Notes: generated by a model from the sequence alone, not told the origin. Positions 42,927 through 51,808 are shown, counted from the first letter of the stretch. The stretch is DNA of 64,000 bases from Streptomyces rubiginosohelvolus (GCF_014649875.1 NZ_BMTW01000001.1:1178001-1242000); one strand, 5' to 3'. Made by a program: numbers and translations.

Positions 42927-43990
42927 GACGCATCTCCCTGAGCGCTGTCCGCCAGCAACAGGCCCAGCTCCTCCAGGACTTCGCTGCCGCTGCCGAGGTA
43001 CGCGTCGAGCTGGCGGCCCCAGAGGAAGTGCCGGTGGACCGGATGGTCGAGGTCGGCCCCGGTGCCGCCGTGCAGGTGCTGGCCCGCGTGGACGACCCGC
43101 TTGCCCGCCTCCGAGGCCCACCAGGCGGCGGTCAACGCCTGTTCTCCAGACGCTAGTTGCTGGTCGTGACGCCAGGCCGCCTCGTACGCGGTGACCCGGA
43201 TCGCCTCGGTGTCCATGTGGGCGTCGGCGGCGCGGAGCAGGACGCCCTGGTTGGTCGAGAGCGGCCGCCCGAACTGCTCGCGGGTGACGGTGTGGTGGAC
43301 CGCGCGGGCGAGCGAGCCCGCGCACACCCCGGCCTGAAGCCCGGCGAAGGCGGTACGGGCGGTGGCCAGGACGGCCGCATACGCCTCCGGCCCGTTCCCC
43401 AGCCGCTCCCCGCGTACGCCGTCGAGAACCAGCCGCCCCGCGGACCAGGGCGCGGTCGTCTCGACGGGTTCGACGGTCACGCCGGGCGCGCACCCCTCAG
43501 CGCCGGGCGCGCTCGCCTCCACGATCCACAGGGCCAGGTCCGTGTCCGCCACCAGCACGTGGGTGGCGTCGCGCAGCCACGGAACCCAGGGCACGGCCCC
43601 GTACAGCGCATCGTCCTCCGCCAGGTGCACGCGGCCCCGCGCCGGGAACGCGCCCGTCGCCACCGCCGTACCGTCGCGCAGCCCCGGCAGCAGGCGCTCA
43701 AGCTGCTCCGCCGTACCGTGCTCGGCGACCGCGAGCAGCCCGTACACGCAGGTGACCGCGAACGGGACCTGGGCGGTGGTCCGGCCCTGCTCCTCCAGGA
43801 GGAGGACGAGCCCGAGCAGCCCGATGTCCTCGACGGCGGCGGGCAGCCCCGCCGCGCACAGCTCCTTCCACAGCTCGGCGTCCGTGCCCGTACCGGCCGC
43901 TGTCAGCCGCTCGTGCGTGGACAGGTCGCCGAAGATCCGCGCGGCCAGTCCCCGCGCGGCGGACTGCTCCTCGCTCGGGGTGAAGTCCAT
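42923..43990 (-). CDS. Acyl-CoA dehydrogenase (FadE28/ChsE1-like)
   Basis: A 355-residue, rather divergent acyl-CoA dehydrogenase: MDFTPSEEQSAARGLAARIF opening, a reduced middle beta domain, and a C-terminal helical domain with VTREQFGRPLSTNQGVLLRA and HLHGGTGADLDHPVHRH. The normal FAD-contact sequence of the middle domain is degenerate, as in ChsE1-type subunits that work only with a partner. The partner would be the dehydrogenase at 44993. It starts 1 nt after the stop of the MaoC-DUF35 gene. Confidence 0.88.
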   Translation of the reverse strand: MDFTPSEEQSAARGLAARIFGDLSTHERLTAAGTGTDAELWKELCAAGLPAAVEDIGLLGLVLLLEEQGRTTAQVPFAVTCVYGLLAVAEHGTAEQLERLLPGLRDGTAVATGAFPARGRVHLAEDDALYGAVPWVPWLRDATHVLVADTDLALWIVEASAPGAEGCAPGVTVEPVETTAPWSAGRLVLDGVRGERLGNGPEAYAAVLATARTAFAGLQAGVCAGSLARAVHHTVTREQFGRPLSTNQGVLLRAADAHMDTEAIRVTAYEAAWRHDQQLASGEQALTAAWWASEAGKRVVHAGQHLHGGTGADLDHPVHRHFLWGRQLDAYLGSGSEVLEELGLLLADSAQGDAS

Positions 43991-43991
43991 C

Positions 43992-44996
43992 TCAACCGCC
44001 TTCGCTCGCCCGGAAGACCGGCAGTTCGAGGTCGGGGTCCGTACGGAGGAATTCCAGCTGTACGGGCATGCCGACGCGGACCTTGTCGTACGGCACACCG
44101 ATGACGTTGCTGACGATGCGGACGCCCTCGGCCAGTTCGACCAGTGCGACGGCGTACGGTCCGCCCTCGCCGTCCGGGGCGAAGGCCGGGAACGACGGGT
44201 GGTGCATGACGACATGGCTGAAGACCGTGCCCTCCCCGCACGCCTCGACCGTGTCCCACTCCGCGCCGCCGCAGGCGTTGCAGCCGGGCAGCCAGGGCAG
44301 GCGGAGGGTCGCGCAGTCGGTGCAGCGCTGGATGAGGAGGCGGTGTTCGGCGACCCCGGCCCAGAAACCGGCGTTGTCGCGGTTGATCACGGGGCGAGGG
44401 CGGCGCGCCGGCTCGGCGTCCTTGTTCCGCTGAGCGGGGCGGTACTTGAGGATGCGGAAGCGGTGCGTCCCGGCGCGTTCGCCGTCGGCGTGCACGTCCG
44501 TGCGGGTGGTGACGAAGTAGCCGGTGCCGAGCTTGGTCGTCTTGCGCGGGGAGACGGACTCGATGACCGTGCCGAAGGTGATCCGGTCGCCGGGCCGGAG
44601 CGGCCGCGGGTATTCCTGCTCGCAGTCGGTCGCCACGACGGAGGTGTACCCGGCGCCGTCGAGCAGCGCGAACATCTCGTCGTACGCGGCGGAGCGACCC
44701 GTGCCGTCCGTGTGCCCGGAGAGCCCGCCCATCGTCCAGGCCTGGAGCATCGTCGGCGGGGCGACGGCGTCCGGGCCCCGGTAGGCGGGCGAGGTGTCGC
44801 CCATCGCCTCGCACCAGTGCCGGATCATCGGCTCGTTGACGGGGTCCTTGCCGCGCCCGGCGGTGGCCGCGGCACGGCCTTCGTAGGCGCGGAGCTGCGC
44901 GTACAGCTCATCGCGCTCGGCGTTCTCGGACGTTTCGGCGCCCGGGCGTGGGGCGTCGGCGCCCGTCCGGCGGCCTTCGGCTCCCGCCCCGCTCAT
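43992..44996 (-). CDS. Bifunctional MaoC-like / DUF35 zinc-ribbon OB-fold protein (ChsH2-like)
   Basis: A 334-residue fusion. The N-terminal hotdog domain (about 25-190: IRHWCEAMGDTSPAYRGPDA, APPTMLQAWTMGG) is of the FAS1-dehydratase type. The C-terminal DUF35 domain (about 205-330) has a rubredoxin-like zinc ribbon, C-T-D-C and C-N-A-C separated by 11 residues, and an OB fold (GEGTVFSHVVMHHP, VRVGMPVQLEFL). The arrangement equals mycobacterial ChsH2, which forms a hydratase with ChsH1 and an aldolase with Ltp2; both partners are in this operon. The start overlaps the upstream gene by 4 bp. Confidence 0.9.
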   Translation of the reverse strand: MSGAGAEGRRTGADAPRPGAETSENAERDELYAQLRAYEGRAAATAGRGKDPVNEPMIRHWCEAMGDTSPAYRGPDAVAPPTMLQAWTMGGLSGHTDGTGRSAAYDEMFALLDGAGYTSVVATDCEQEYPRPLRPGDRITFGTVIESVSPRKTTKLGTGYFVTTRTDVHADGERAGTHRFRILKYRPAQRNKDAEPARRPRPVINRDNAGFWAGVAEHRLLIQRCTDCATLRLPWLPGCNACGGAEWDTVEACGEGTVFSHVVMHHPSFPAFAPDGEGGPYAVALVELAEGVRIVSNVIGVPYDKVRVGMPVQLEFLRTDPDLELPVFRASEGG

Positions 44997-46153
44997 CGCC
45001 TGCCCCGGATCATCCCGAGCCCGGCCGTCGCGACGATCTCGCGCTGCACCTCGCCGACACCGCCCCCGAAGGTGTTGATCTGGGCCGCCCGGTTCATCCG
45101 CTCCAGCTCACCGCCCGGCCCGAAACACCCGGGCGACCCGCCCCGGAGCAGGGCGGTCTCGCCGACTGCCTCCTGGCACATCCGGTAGACTTCGACCGCG
45201 CTCTCCGTGCCCGCGAACTTCACCCCGCTCGCCTCGCCGGGGGCGGGTGCGCCGGAGCCGACGGCATCGACCAGACGCCAGTTCAGCAGGCGCGTCGCCG
45301 CGAGCCGGGCGTACGCCTCCGCGAGCCGGGCGCGCACCCACGGTTCGTCGATCCGGCGGCGCCCGGTCGCGGGGTCGGGGGTGCGGGCGTGGGCGAGGGC
45401 CTGCTCGTAGAAGTCCTCGGCCTGCATCCCGATCGCGGCCAGGGCGACGCGTTCGTGGTTGAGCTGGCTGGTGATGAGCTTCCAGCCGCCGTTCTCCTCG
45501 CCGACGAGGTTCGTGGCCGGGACGCGTACGCCGTCGTAGTAGGTGGCGGTGGTGGTGACCCCGCCCACGGTGGGGATCGGCGTCCAGGAGAAGCCCGGGG
45601 AGTCCGTGGGCACGAGGATGATCGAGATACCGCGGTGCTTGGGGGCCTCGGGGTCCGTCCGGCAGGCGAGCCAGATCCAGTCCGCCTGCTGGGCGTTGCT
45701 GGTGAAGATCTTCTGGCCGTCGATGACCCAGTCGTCGCCGTCCCGCACCGCGCGGGTCCGCAGGGCCGCCAGGTCCGTACCGGCCTCGGGCTCGCTGTAG
45801 CCGATCGCGAAGACGAGGTCGCCGCCGAGGATCCGGGGCAGGAAGTACGCCTTCTGTTCCTCGGTGCCGTACGCCATCAGGGTCGGGCCGACGGTGTTGA
45901 GCGTGACCATGGAGACGGGGGCGCCGGCCCGGTATGCCTCGTCGAAGAAGACGAACTGCTCGTCGGGGCCGCGGCCCTGCCCGCCGTACGCCTCGGGCCA
46001 CCCGAGCCCGAGCAGCCCGTCGGCACCGATCCGCCGGAGCAGCCGCCGCTGCTCCTCGTTCCCCACTGCGGCCTCGCCGCCCATCAAGGTACGGAAGTAC
46101 GAACGGAGTTCGACACGAAGTCGCTGCTGGCGTTCCGTAGGAGCGAGATGCAC
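44993..46153 (-). CDS. Acyl-CoA dehydrogenase (FadE29/ChsE2-like)
   Basis: A 386-residue FAD-dependent acyl-CoA dehydrogenase with a full fold: GLGWPEAYGGQGRGPDEQFV, FAIGYSEPEAGTDLAALRTR (flavin/substrate contact), VIDGQKIFTSNAQQADWIWL, and C-terminal QINTFGGGVGEVQREIVA. Expected to form a heteromer with the divergent dehydrogenase at 42923, as ChsE1-ChsE2 do. First gene of the five-gene operon. The promoter region contains the palindrome at 46271. The substrate could be a steroid propionyl-CoA side chain or another bulky acyl-CoA. Confidence 0.92.
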   Translation of the reverse strand: MHLAPTERQQRLRVELRSYFRTLMGGEAAVGNEEQRRLLRRIGADGLLGLGWPEAYGGQGRGPDEQFVFFDEAYRAGAPVSMVTLNTVGPTLMAYGTEEQKAYFLPRILGGDLVFAIGYSEPEAGTDLAALRTRAVRDGDDWVIDGQKIFTSNAQQADWIWLACRTDPEAPKHRGISIILVPTDSPGFSWTPIPTVGGVTTTATYYDGVRVPATNLVGEENGGWKLITSQLNHERVALAAIGMQAEDFYEQALAHARTPDPATGRRRIDEPWVRARLAEAYARLAATRLLNWRLVDAVGSGAPAPGEASGVKFAGTESAVEVYRMCQEAVGETALLRGGSPGCFGPGGELERMNRAAQINTFGGGVGEVQREIVATAGLGMIRGRR

Positions 46154-46270
46154 GAAGGGGCCTCCAGAGCTGCGGACAGGTCAACGGCCAGAACGCAGCT
46201 GCCCGACATCACGACGACGCTCCGACGACCGGCGACCGGCGACCGGCGACCGGCGACCCGCGCTCAACGC

Positions 46271-46289
46271 ATCTGACTGTCCGTCAGAT
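46271..46289 (-). promoter_or_regulatory. Inverted repeat upstream of the acyl-CoA operon
   Basis: ATCTGAC-TGTCC-GTCAGAT, perfect 7-bp arms, about 120 bp before ATG 46153. TTGACA lies just upstream on the minus strand (46304-46299), so a TetR-like repressor bound here would block this promoter. A (GGCGACC)n short repeat lies between it and the gene. Confidence 0.55.
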
Positions 46290-46415
46290 ACCGAACCCCT
46301 GTCAAGACACGAGCAGCCCGCACGAAGACACCGAAGTGCCGCCGTACGGGCTGCCGTTCAGTCCGCCGGAACCCACCCCCCGGGAGGTACCGGCGACCGG
46401 TTCACCGGGGAACGA

Positions 46416-46730
46416 TCACCAGAAGAAGGGCGTGAAGTTCACCGCGACGCTGTGGTCCGACTGGTCGATCGGCACGAAGGCCGAGTTGCTCACCTGGGCG
46501 GACGTGTTCTGGTTCGACGCACCGGCGCCGACGGCCTGCTGCTGGGTCGTGGACGAGTTGCCGGAGTTGTTGCCGCCGACACCGCTGCCGCCGATCGTCG
46601 CCACGGCCGCGTTCGATCCGTCGTTCGCGAAGGAGCCGTTGTCCGCCACGGCCACCCCGCCGCAGAGCGCGACGGTCAGGGGCAGAGCAGCGACGGCGGC
46701 GAGGACGCGAGCGGTACGGATACTTGCCAT
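46416..46730 (-). CDS. Small secreted Gly/Asn/Ser/Gln-rich protein
   Basis: A 104-residue protein. Signal peptide MASIRTARVLAAVAALPLTVALCGGVAVA. The mature about 75 residues are nearly uncharged and rich in Asn, Ser, Gly, Gln and Val: GSFANDGSNAAVATIGG, NNSGNSSTTQQQAVG, NQNTSAQVSNSAFV, ending AVNFTPFFW. There are no cysteines after the signal. This composition recalls aggregation-prone surface proteins such as rodlins, though it is not clearly one. GGAGG lies upstream of the ATG. Surface localisation is an inference. Confidence 0.75.
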   Translation of the reverse strand: MASIRTARVLAAVAALPLTVALCGGVAVADNGSFANDGSNAAVATIGGSGVGGNNSGNSSTTQQQAVGAGASNQNTSAQVSNSAFVPIDQSDHSVAVNFTPFFW

Positions 46731-47076
46731 GTCATTTCCTCCAGAAAACGGAATTGCGGCTTCATCTTCGGCTGATTCCGGGGAAGTTGGCCGACCACCC
46801 CGGTGCTGTTCACAACGTCGCGAGACCAGAGTTGCCCAGCACATCCCCGGCGAATCCCTCGCCACCTCCCGATTCCCTCTCACGTATGACGAAGAGCGGA
46901 TAAACCTCCTAAGCCGCAGAAAAGTCCAGGTCAGCGGGGTGACCGCGGCGACCCGTTGGCGCGCCGGGGAAGAAGCGTTCCGCCACCCACCCGCACCGGC
47001 CGCCCCCGAGCCGACCCACGCCCGCCCCCCGACCACCCCCCTTCCTTTCTTCGAACGCATGTACGAAACTCGTTCC
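46731..47076. other. 346-bp divergent intergenic region
   Basis: Lies between the small secreted protein (minus) and the prim-pol gene (plus). No gene seen. An AT-richer pocket at about 46868-46925 (TATGACGAAGAGCGGATAAA) is a likely promoter area. Confidence 0.5.
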
Positions 47077-47985
47077 ATGGCCACCATCGACCGGCAGACC
47101 CCCACCCTGGCCCTCGCCCATGCCCTCGCCGCCGCCGGGCGGGGCCTCCCCGTCTTCCCCCTCTCCGCCACCAAGCTCCCCGCCCTGCGCTCCCCCCACC
47201 ACGGCGAGCAGCCTCCCGCGCACTGCCGGGGCGAGTGCGGGCTGCCGGGCCACGGCGTGCACGACGCCACCACCGACCCCGCGGCCGTCCGCGCCCTCTT
47301 CGCCGCGGCGCCCCGAGCCACCGGCTACGGCATCGCCTGCGGACGCGCCCCGCACCGCCTCATCGGCATCGACCTGGACGTCGACCCGGCGTACGGCAGC
47401 GACGCGGCGGGCGCACTGCGGCAGCTGGCCCTCCAGCACCTGTTCACGATCCCGCCGACGGTCACGGTGCTCACCCCGAGCGGCGGCCGCCACCTCTGGC
47501 TGACCGGCCCCGCCGACGCGACGGTCCCCAACTCCGCCGGCCGCCTCGCCCCCGGCATCGACATCCGCGGCAGCGGCGGCTACCTGGTCGGCCCCGGCTC
47601 GGTCACCGCCCACGGCCGCTACCGCCTGGCCCCCGGCACCGCCCACCTCACCCCGGCCCCGTGCCCCCGCGCCCTGCTCCGCCTCCTCACCCAGCCCCGC
47701 CGCCCGCCCACGACCACCAGGGGCGCGACCCTCACCCCCACCCCGGACCGCCGGGGCGAAGGCCTGATCCAGTTCGTGCTGGCAGCGCACGAGGGCCAGC
47801 GCAACACCCGCCTGTTCTGGGCGGCCTGCCGCGCGTACGAACACGGCTTCGGCGACGCCCTGGCCGACGCGCTCACCGCGGCCGCCGTCCGCACGGGCCT
47901 GCCGGAACACGAGGCCCGCGCCGCGATCGCCTCGGCGGCCCGGCTGACGTCGAGGCGCGGCGAGGAGACGAACGGCGCGGCCTGA
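47077..47985 (+). CDS. Bifunctional DNA primase/polymerase (prim-pol) domain protein
   Basis: A 302-residue protein with an N-terminal prim-pol domain (about 8-200): LAHALAAAGRGLPVFPLSAT, a cysteine cluster (HCRGECGLPGHG) absent from many relatives, YGIACGRAPHRLIGIDLDVD with the metal-binding DxD, VTVLTPSGGRHLWLTGP with the active-site His, and IDIRGSGGYLVGPGSV. The C-terminal about 75 residues are helical (NTRLFWAACRAYEHGFGD). There is no helicase domain. Such stand-alone proteins occur in Streptomyces chromosomes and in integrative elements. ATG 47059 is an alternative in-frame start. Confidence 0.88.
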   Translation: MATIDRQTPTLALAHALAAAGRGLPVFPLSATKLPALRSPHHGEQPPAHCRGECGLPGHGVHDATTDPAAVRALFAAAPRATGYGIACGRAPHRLIGIDLDVDPAYGSDAAGALRQLALQHLFTIPPTVTVLTPSGGRHLWLTGPADATVPNSAGRLAPGIDIRGSGGYLVGPGSVTAHGRYRLAPGTAHLTPAPCPRALLRLLTQPRRPPTTTRGATLTPTPDRRGEGLIQFVLAAHEGQRNTRLFWAACRAYEHGFGDALADALTAAAVRTGLPEHEARAAIASAARLTSRRGEETNGAA

Positions 47986-47998
47986 AGGAGGACAATTG

Positions 47999-48010
47999 GA
48001 CAGCGCTTTC
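47999..48010. promoter_or_regulatory. LacI-type operator, distal site
   Basis: GACAGCGCTTTC, with core AGCGCT, is the inverse of the site at 48116. It lies just past the prim-pol stop. Confidence 0.5.
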
Positions 48011-48115
48011 TAAGCACAACAGACGGCGCCAAGAATCCCACTTCCGCAGCCCACATCAAGGGACAGGACCGAGCGAAGACGATCGATCACCCATCACCTC
48101 TACAACGATAAAATA

Positions 48116-48127
48116 GAAAGCGCTTGC
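48116..48127. promoter_or_regulatory. LacI-type operator, proximal site
   Basis: GAAAGCGCTTGC is nearly palindromic around AAGCGCTT and resembles sugar-responsive LacI/GalR operators. It lies 100 bp before the DUF1080 gene, next to the AT-rich ACAACGATAAAATAG, a probable promoter. Confidence 0.6.
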
Positions 48128-48226
48128 AGACCTGTTGCCTTTCCTGCGAGGGCTGCCCTTCACTGTTGTGCGGCAGCCCGTCAGCCACCGACCGCCGGCT
48201 GCCTCGGCCCCCAAGGAGGCAGGCCC

Positions 48227-51199
48227 ATGCGGCGCTTGGCCGTACTCGTCTCAGCCGTGTTCCTCTCCACCCTCGTCCAGGGGCAGGCCACCGCCGAGCC
48301 TCCCGACATACCGCCCCAGGAACCGGGCGTGACCATGCGGGTCTTCGACGTACAGATGGCGCTGGAGGACTTCTGCACGCTCAAGCCCGGACAGACGCCC
48401 AACGTCGACGAGCTGAAGCCGACGATCGACTGGACCACCGCCGATGACTTCGGGCTGAGCGGCAAGTTCGTCACCGAGGTCACCGCGAACCTGAACGTCG
48501 AGTCGGCCGGGACATACGACTTCCGCATCACCAGCGACGACGGATCCCGGCTGATCATCGACGGCACGCAGATCATCGACAACGGAGGCAAGCACGGCGC
48601 CCAGCCCAAGGAGGGCTCGGCCGAGCTGACCGAGGGCCACCACGCACTGCGCATCGACCACTGGGACGGCGAGTACGACCAGCGCCTCCTGCTGGAGTGG
48701 CGGCCACCCGGTTCGGACGCGTACACCGTCGTCCCCACCTCGGTGCTGAGCACCGACGCCGACGTCACCCGGGTCACATCCCCGGGCCGGAAGCTGTGCG
48801 AGGGCATCGACGAGTCACCCGGCGACGGCCTGCCGCTGGCCGGGGTGCACCCCGACTACACGCTGACCGATCTGCGCCCCGACGGTTTCGAACCGCAGGT
48901 CACCGGCATGGACTGGCTGCCGGACGGCCGGCTGGCCGTCAGCACCTGGGGCGGCAGCAGGGAGAGCGAGCTCGGGCAGGTGTACCTGCTCGACAACGTC
49001 ACCGGGAACACCGACCCGTCGAAGGTGACCAAGAAGCTGGTCGCCGAGGACCTGCTGGAGCCGATGGGCCTCAAGTACGTCGACGGCACGATCTACGTCT
49101 CCGAGAAGGACGGCCTGACCGCGCTGGTCGACAAGAACGGTGACGAGGTCACCGACGAGTACCGCCAGATCGCGACCTGGCCGTTCGGCGGCAACTACCA
49201 CGAGTTCGCGTTCGGGCTGCTGTACGAGAAGGGGCACTTCTACGTCAGCACGGGCATCGCGATGGTTCCCGGGGGCGCGACCCAGGACCCGCAGAACGTG
49301 CCCAACCGCGGCTCCACCCTCAAGATCAACAAGAAGACCGGCAAGGTGTCGTACGTGGCCGGGGGCCTGCGCACCCCGAACGGCCTCGGCTGGGGCCCCG
49401 GGGGCGACATCTTCGCCACCGACAACCAGGGCGCGTACGTGCCGACGTCGAAGCTGGTGCGGATCAAGCAGGGCGCCTTCTACAACCACCACACCAACCC
49501 GGACGGCGTGTACGACGACCAGCCGGTGACCGAGCCCGTCCTCTGGCTGCCGCACGGCGAGATCTCCAACTCGCCGAGCAACCCCCTCCTCCTGCCCAAG
49601 GGCCCCTTCGCCGGGCAGATGGTCTTCGGCGACGTGACCTACGGCGGCCTCCAGCGGGCCTACCTGGAGAAGGTCGGCGGCGAGTACCAGGGCGCGGTGT
49701 TCCGGATGACGCAGGGCCTGGAGGCCGGGGTCAACCGGATCAGCCTCGGCCCGGACGGGGCGATCTACGCCGGCGGCATCGGCGACGCGGGGAACTGGGG
49801 CCAGGAGGGCAAGCTCAAGTTCGGCCTGCAGAAGCTCACGCTCACCGGCGACGAGGCCTTCGACATGCGCGCCATGCGGGCGGTCGCCGGCGGCTTCGAG
49901 ATCGAGTACACGCAGCCGGTCTCCGCCGAGACCGCCGAAGATCTGGCCTCCAAGTACGACGCCCAGCAGTGGCGTTACGTGGCGACCCCGCGCTACGGCG
50001 GCCCGAAGGCCGACGAGGAGACCCTCGACGTCACCTCGGCGACGCTCTCCAAGGACCGTAAGACCGTGACCCTGAAGATGGACGGTCTGCGCCCCGGCCA
50101 CGTGGTGCACGTACAGTCCCCGCGCCCCTTCGCCGCGGAGTCCGGGGCGGAGCTGTGGAGCACCGAGGCCTGGTACAGCCTGAACACGCTGCCCGACGGG
50201 TCGAAGCCGCCGCCGGTGTACGAGGCGGAGTCCGCGTCCCTGGCCGGCGGCACCAAGTTCAACGACAACCACTCCGGCTACTCCGGTACCGGCTTCATCG
50301 ACAACAACTGGGAGCCGGGCTCCCGCACCACCTTCGCCGTACGCGCCGACAAGAAGGGGAAGCACGACCTGGCCCTGCGGTACGCGAACGGCCAGAACGC
50401 CGACCCGCAGCCCACTCCCCGGTCGATGACCCTGTACGTCAACGGCGAGCGGTGGAAGCAGATCTGGCTGAACTCCACCGTCGCCTGGAACACGTGGGCG
50501 ACCCACACCGAATCGGTGCCGCTGCGGAAGGGCGCGAACACGATCACGTACGCCTACGAGCCCGAGGACGACGGCCATGTGAACCTCGACAACCTCACCG
50601 TCACCCCGACGAAGCGCACCACGCTCTTCGACGGCACGAACCTGGATGCCTGGGAGGCGAACGACGGCAGCCCGGCGAAGTGGCCGGTGGCGGAGGACGG
50701 CTCCATGGAATCCTTCGGCGGTGACATCCGTACGAAGGAGAAGTACGGCGACTTCCGGATGCACGCCGAGTGGTACCAGCCCCACTACTCGCCGGACGTC
50801 ACCGGACAGGCCCGGGGCAACAGCGGGGTCTACATCCAGGAGCGGTACGAGCTCCAGATCCTGGAGTCCTTCGGAGTCGACGTACCGGCCACGAACGACG
50901 CCGGTTCGATCTACCTGCGCAAGGCCCCGGACACCAACGCGGCGAAGCCGTCCGGCAAGTGGCAGAGCTACGACATCGAGTTCCGGGCGGCGCGCTTCGA
51001 CAGCGACGGCAAGAAGGTGGAGGACGCGCGGGTGACCCTCCGGTGGAACGGCAAGCTGGTCCACAGGGACGTCGCCATCGCGGGCCCGACGGGGGCGGGC
51101 CGCCCCGAGGGCCCCGCACCGGGTCACATCAAGCTGCAGGACCATGGGGACCCCGGTGAGAACCCGAGGTTCCGCAACATCTGGATCGAACGGCTCTGA
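48227..51199 (+). CDS. Secreted PA14 / beta-propeller / CBM / DUF1080 protein
   Basis: A 990-residue exported protein. Signal peptide to about residue 23 (VLVSAVFLSTLVQGQATA). A PA14 domain at about 60-165 (YDFRITSDDGSRLIIDGTQI) binds glycans. A sugar-dehydrogenase/NHL-like six-bladed propeller spans about 205-545 (MDWLPDGRLAVSTWGG, GLRTPNGLGWGPGGDIFATD). A CBM6/35-like domain is at about 661-795 (YEAESASLAGGTKFNDNHSG). The last domain, about 798-990, is DUF1080 (3-keto-disaccharide hydrolase family: TTLFDGTNLDAWEANDG, QARGNSGVYIQERYELQILE). It probably acts on extracellular oxidised glycans. LacI-type operators upstream suggest sugar induction; a long terminator follows. Confidence 0.9.
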   Translation: MRRLAVLVSAVFLSTLVQGQATAEPPDIPPQEPGVTMRVFDVQMALEDFCTLKPGQTPNVDELKPTIDWTTADDFGLSGKFVTEVTANLNVESAGTYDFRITSDDGSRLIIDGTQIIDNGGKHGAQPKEGSAELTEGHHALRIDHWDGEYDQRLLLEWRPPGSDAYTVVPTSVLSTDADVTRVTSPGRKLCEGIDESPGDGLPLAGVHPDYTLTDLRPDGFEPQVTGMDWLPDGRLAVSTWGGSRESELGQVYLLDNVTGNTDPSKVTKKLVAEDLLEPMGLKYVDGTIYVSEKDGLTALVDKNGDEVTDEYRQIATWPFGGNYHEFAFGLLYEKGHFYVSTGIAMVPGGATQDPQNVPNRGSTLKINKKTGKVSYVAGGLRTPNGLGWGPGGDIFATDNQGAYVPTSKLVRIKQGAFYNHHTNPDGVYDDQPVTEPVLWLPHGEISNSPSNPLLLPKGPFAGQMVFGDVTYGGLQRAYLEKVGGEYQGAVFRMTQGLEAGVNRISLGPDGAIYAGGIGDAGNWGQEGKLKFGLQKLTLTGDEAFDMRAMRAVAGGFEIEYTQPVSAETAEDLASKYDAQQWRYVATPRYGGPKADEETLDVTSATLSKDRKTVTLKMDGLRPGHVVHVQSPRPFAAESGAELWSTEAWYSLNTLPDGSKPPPVYEAESASLAGGTKFNDNHSGYSGTGFIDNNWEPGSRTTFAVRADKKGKHDLALRYANGQNADPQPTPRSMTLYVNGERWKQIWLNSTVAWNTWATHTESVPLRKGANTITYAYEPEDDGHVNLDNLTVTPTKRTTLFDGTNLDAWEANDGSPAKWPVAEDGSMESFGGDIRTKEKYGDFRMHAEWYQPHYSPDVTGQARGNSGVYIQERYELQILESFGVDVPATNDAGSIYLRKAPDTNAAKPSGKWQSYDIEFRAARFDSDGKKVEDARVTLRWNGKLVHRDVAIAGPTGAGRPEGPAPGHIKLQDHGDPGENPRFRNIWIERL

Positions 51200-51214
51200 C
51201 AGACGGACCCGCGA

Positions 51215-51264
51215 AGCGGTGCGGCCCCCTCCCTCCGACGTCGGAGGGAGGGGGCCGCACCGCT
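51215..51264. terminator. 50-bp perfect palindromic terminator
   Basis: Arms of 25 bp (AGCGGTGCGGCCCCCTCCCT... mirrored) with the centre at 51239/51240, between the convergent DUF1080 and PRC-barrel genes. Confidence 0.85.
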
Positions 51265-51281
51265 GGGTTCCCCTTGCCGGT

Positions 51282-51635
51282 TCAGCCCCGCAGGGAGACG
51301 TAGTACGCCCCGACCTCGGCCAGATACCCGTGATCGGTCGTCTCACTGTCGGTGGTGAACCGGGGAGCCGACTTGACTTCCTCCCGGGACGCCGCGACCT
51401 TCACCTTCCGCTCCTCACCGTCCACGACGGTCACCGCCCCGGCCGGAATCAGCACGCTCCTGCCGAACTTCCACACCCCGGTGTCGACCACCAGGTGCTG
51501 CTTGCCGGGCTCGTCCTCCAGGCGCTCCACATGCCCGATGACCCCGTCGGTGGACTCCACGTCGAAGCCCACGAGCTCCTGCCCCCCGACGAAGCCACTG
51601 TCCCGCCCGAACGCCCACACATCGCCCACAGCCAC
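51282..51635 (-). CDS. PRC-barrel domain protein
   Basis: A 117-residue soluble protein. FGRDSGFVGGQELVGFDVES and GVIGHVERLEDEPGKQHLVVDT are PRC-barrel hallmarks (YDVEGIDGKIGKV-type strands), followed by LIPAGAVTVVDGEERKV. PRC barrels occur in RimM, photosynthetic reaction-centre H subunits and many stress-linked small proteins. The start may be GTG 51635 or, with better Shine-Dalgarno spacing, GTG 51629. Function unknown. Confidence 0.85.
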   Translation of the reverse strand: MAVGDVWAFGRDSGFVGGQELVGFDVESTDGVIGHVERLEDEPGKQHLVVDTGVWKFGRSVLIPAGAVTVVDGEERKVKVAASREEVKSAPRFTTDSETTDHGYLAEVGAYYVSLRG

Positions 51636-51808
51636 GTCTCCTCACTCCCACCCGGCGACGCACGCCGGACACCTCACGACGCCTTACCGATCGCGTCACC
51701 GGGCTGATGCCCCGGTCCGGGCCCGCCAAGCAGCCCGACCGCATCGAAGAGGAGCGCTTCCCGTGTGTCCGGCAGGATGAACCCCCGGTCGGTGGAAGGA
51801 GGCGCGGG

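Noticed and set aside
46200..46262. (GGCGACC)n short repeat as a functional element.
   Set aside because: Only about four copies, in a spacer; simple slippage is enough to explain it.
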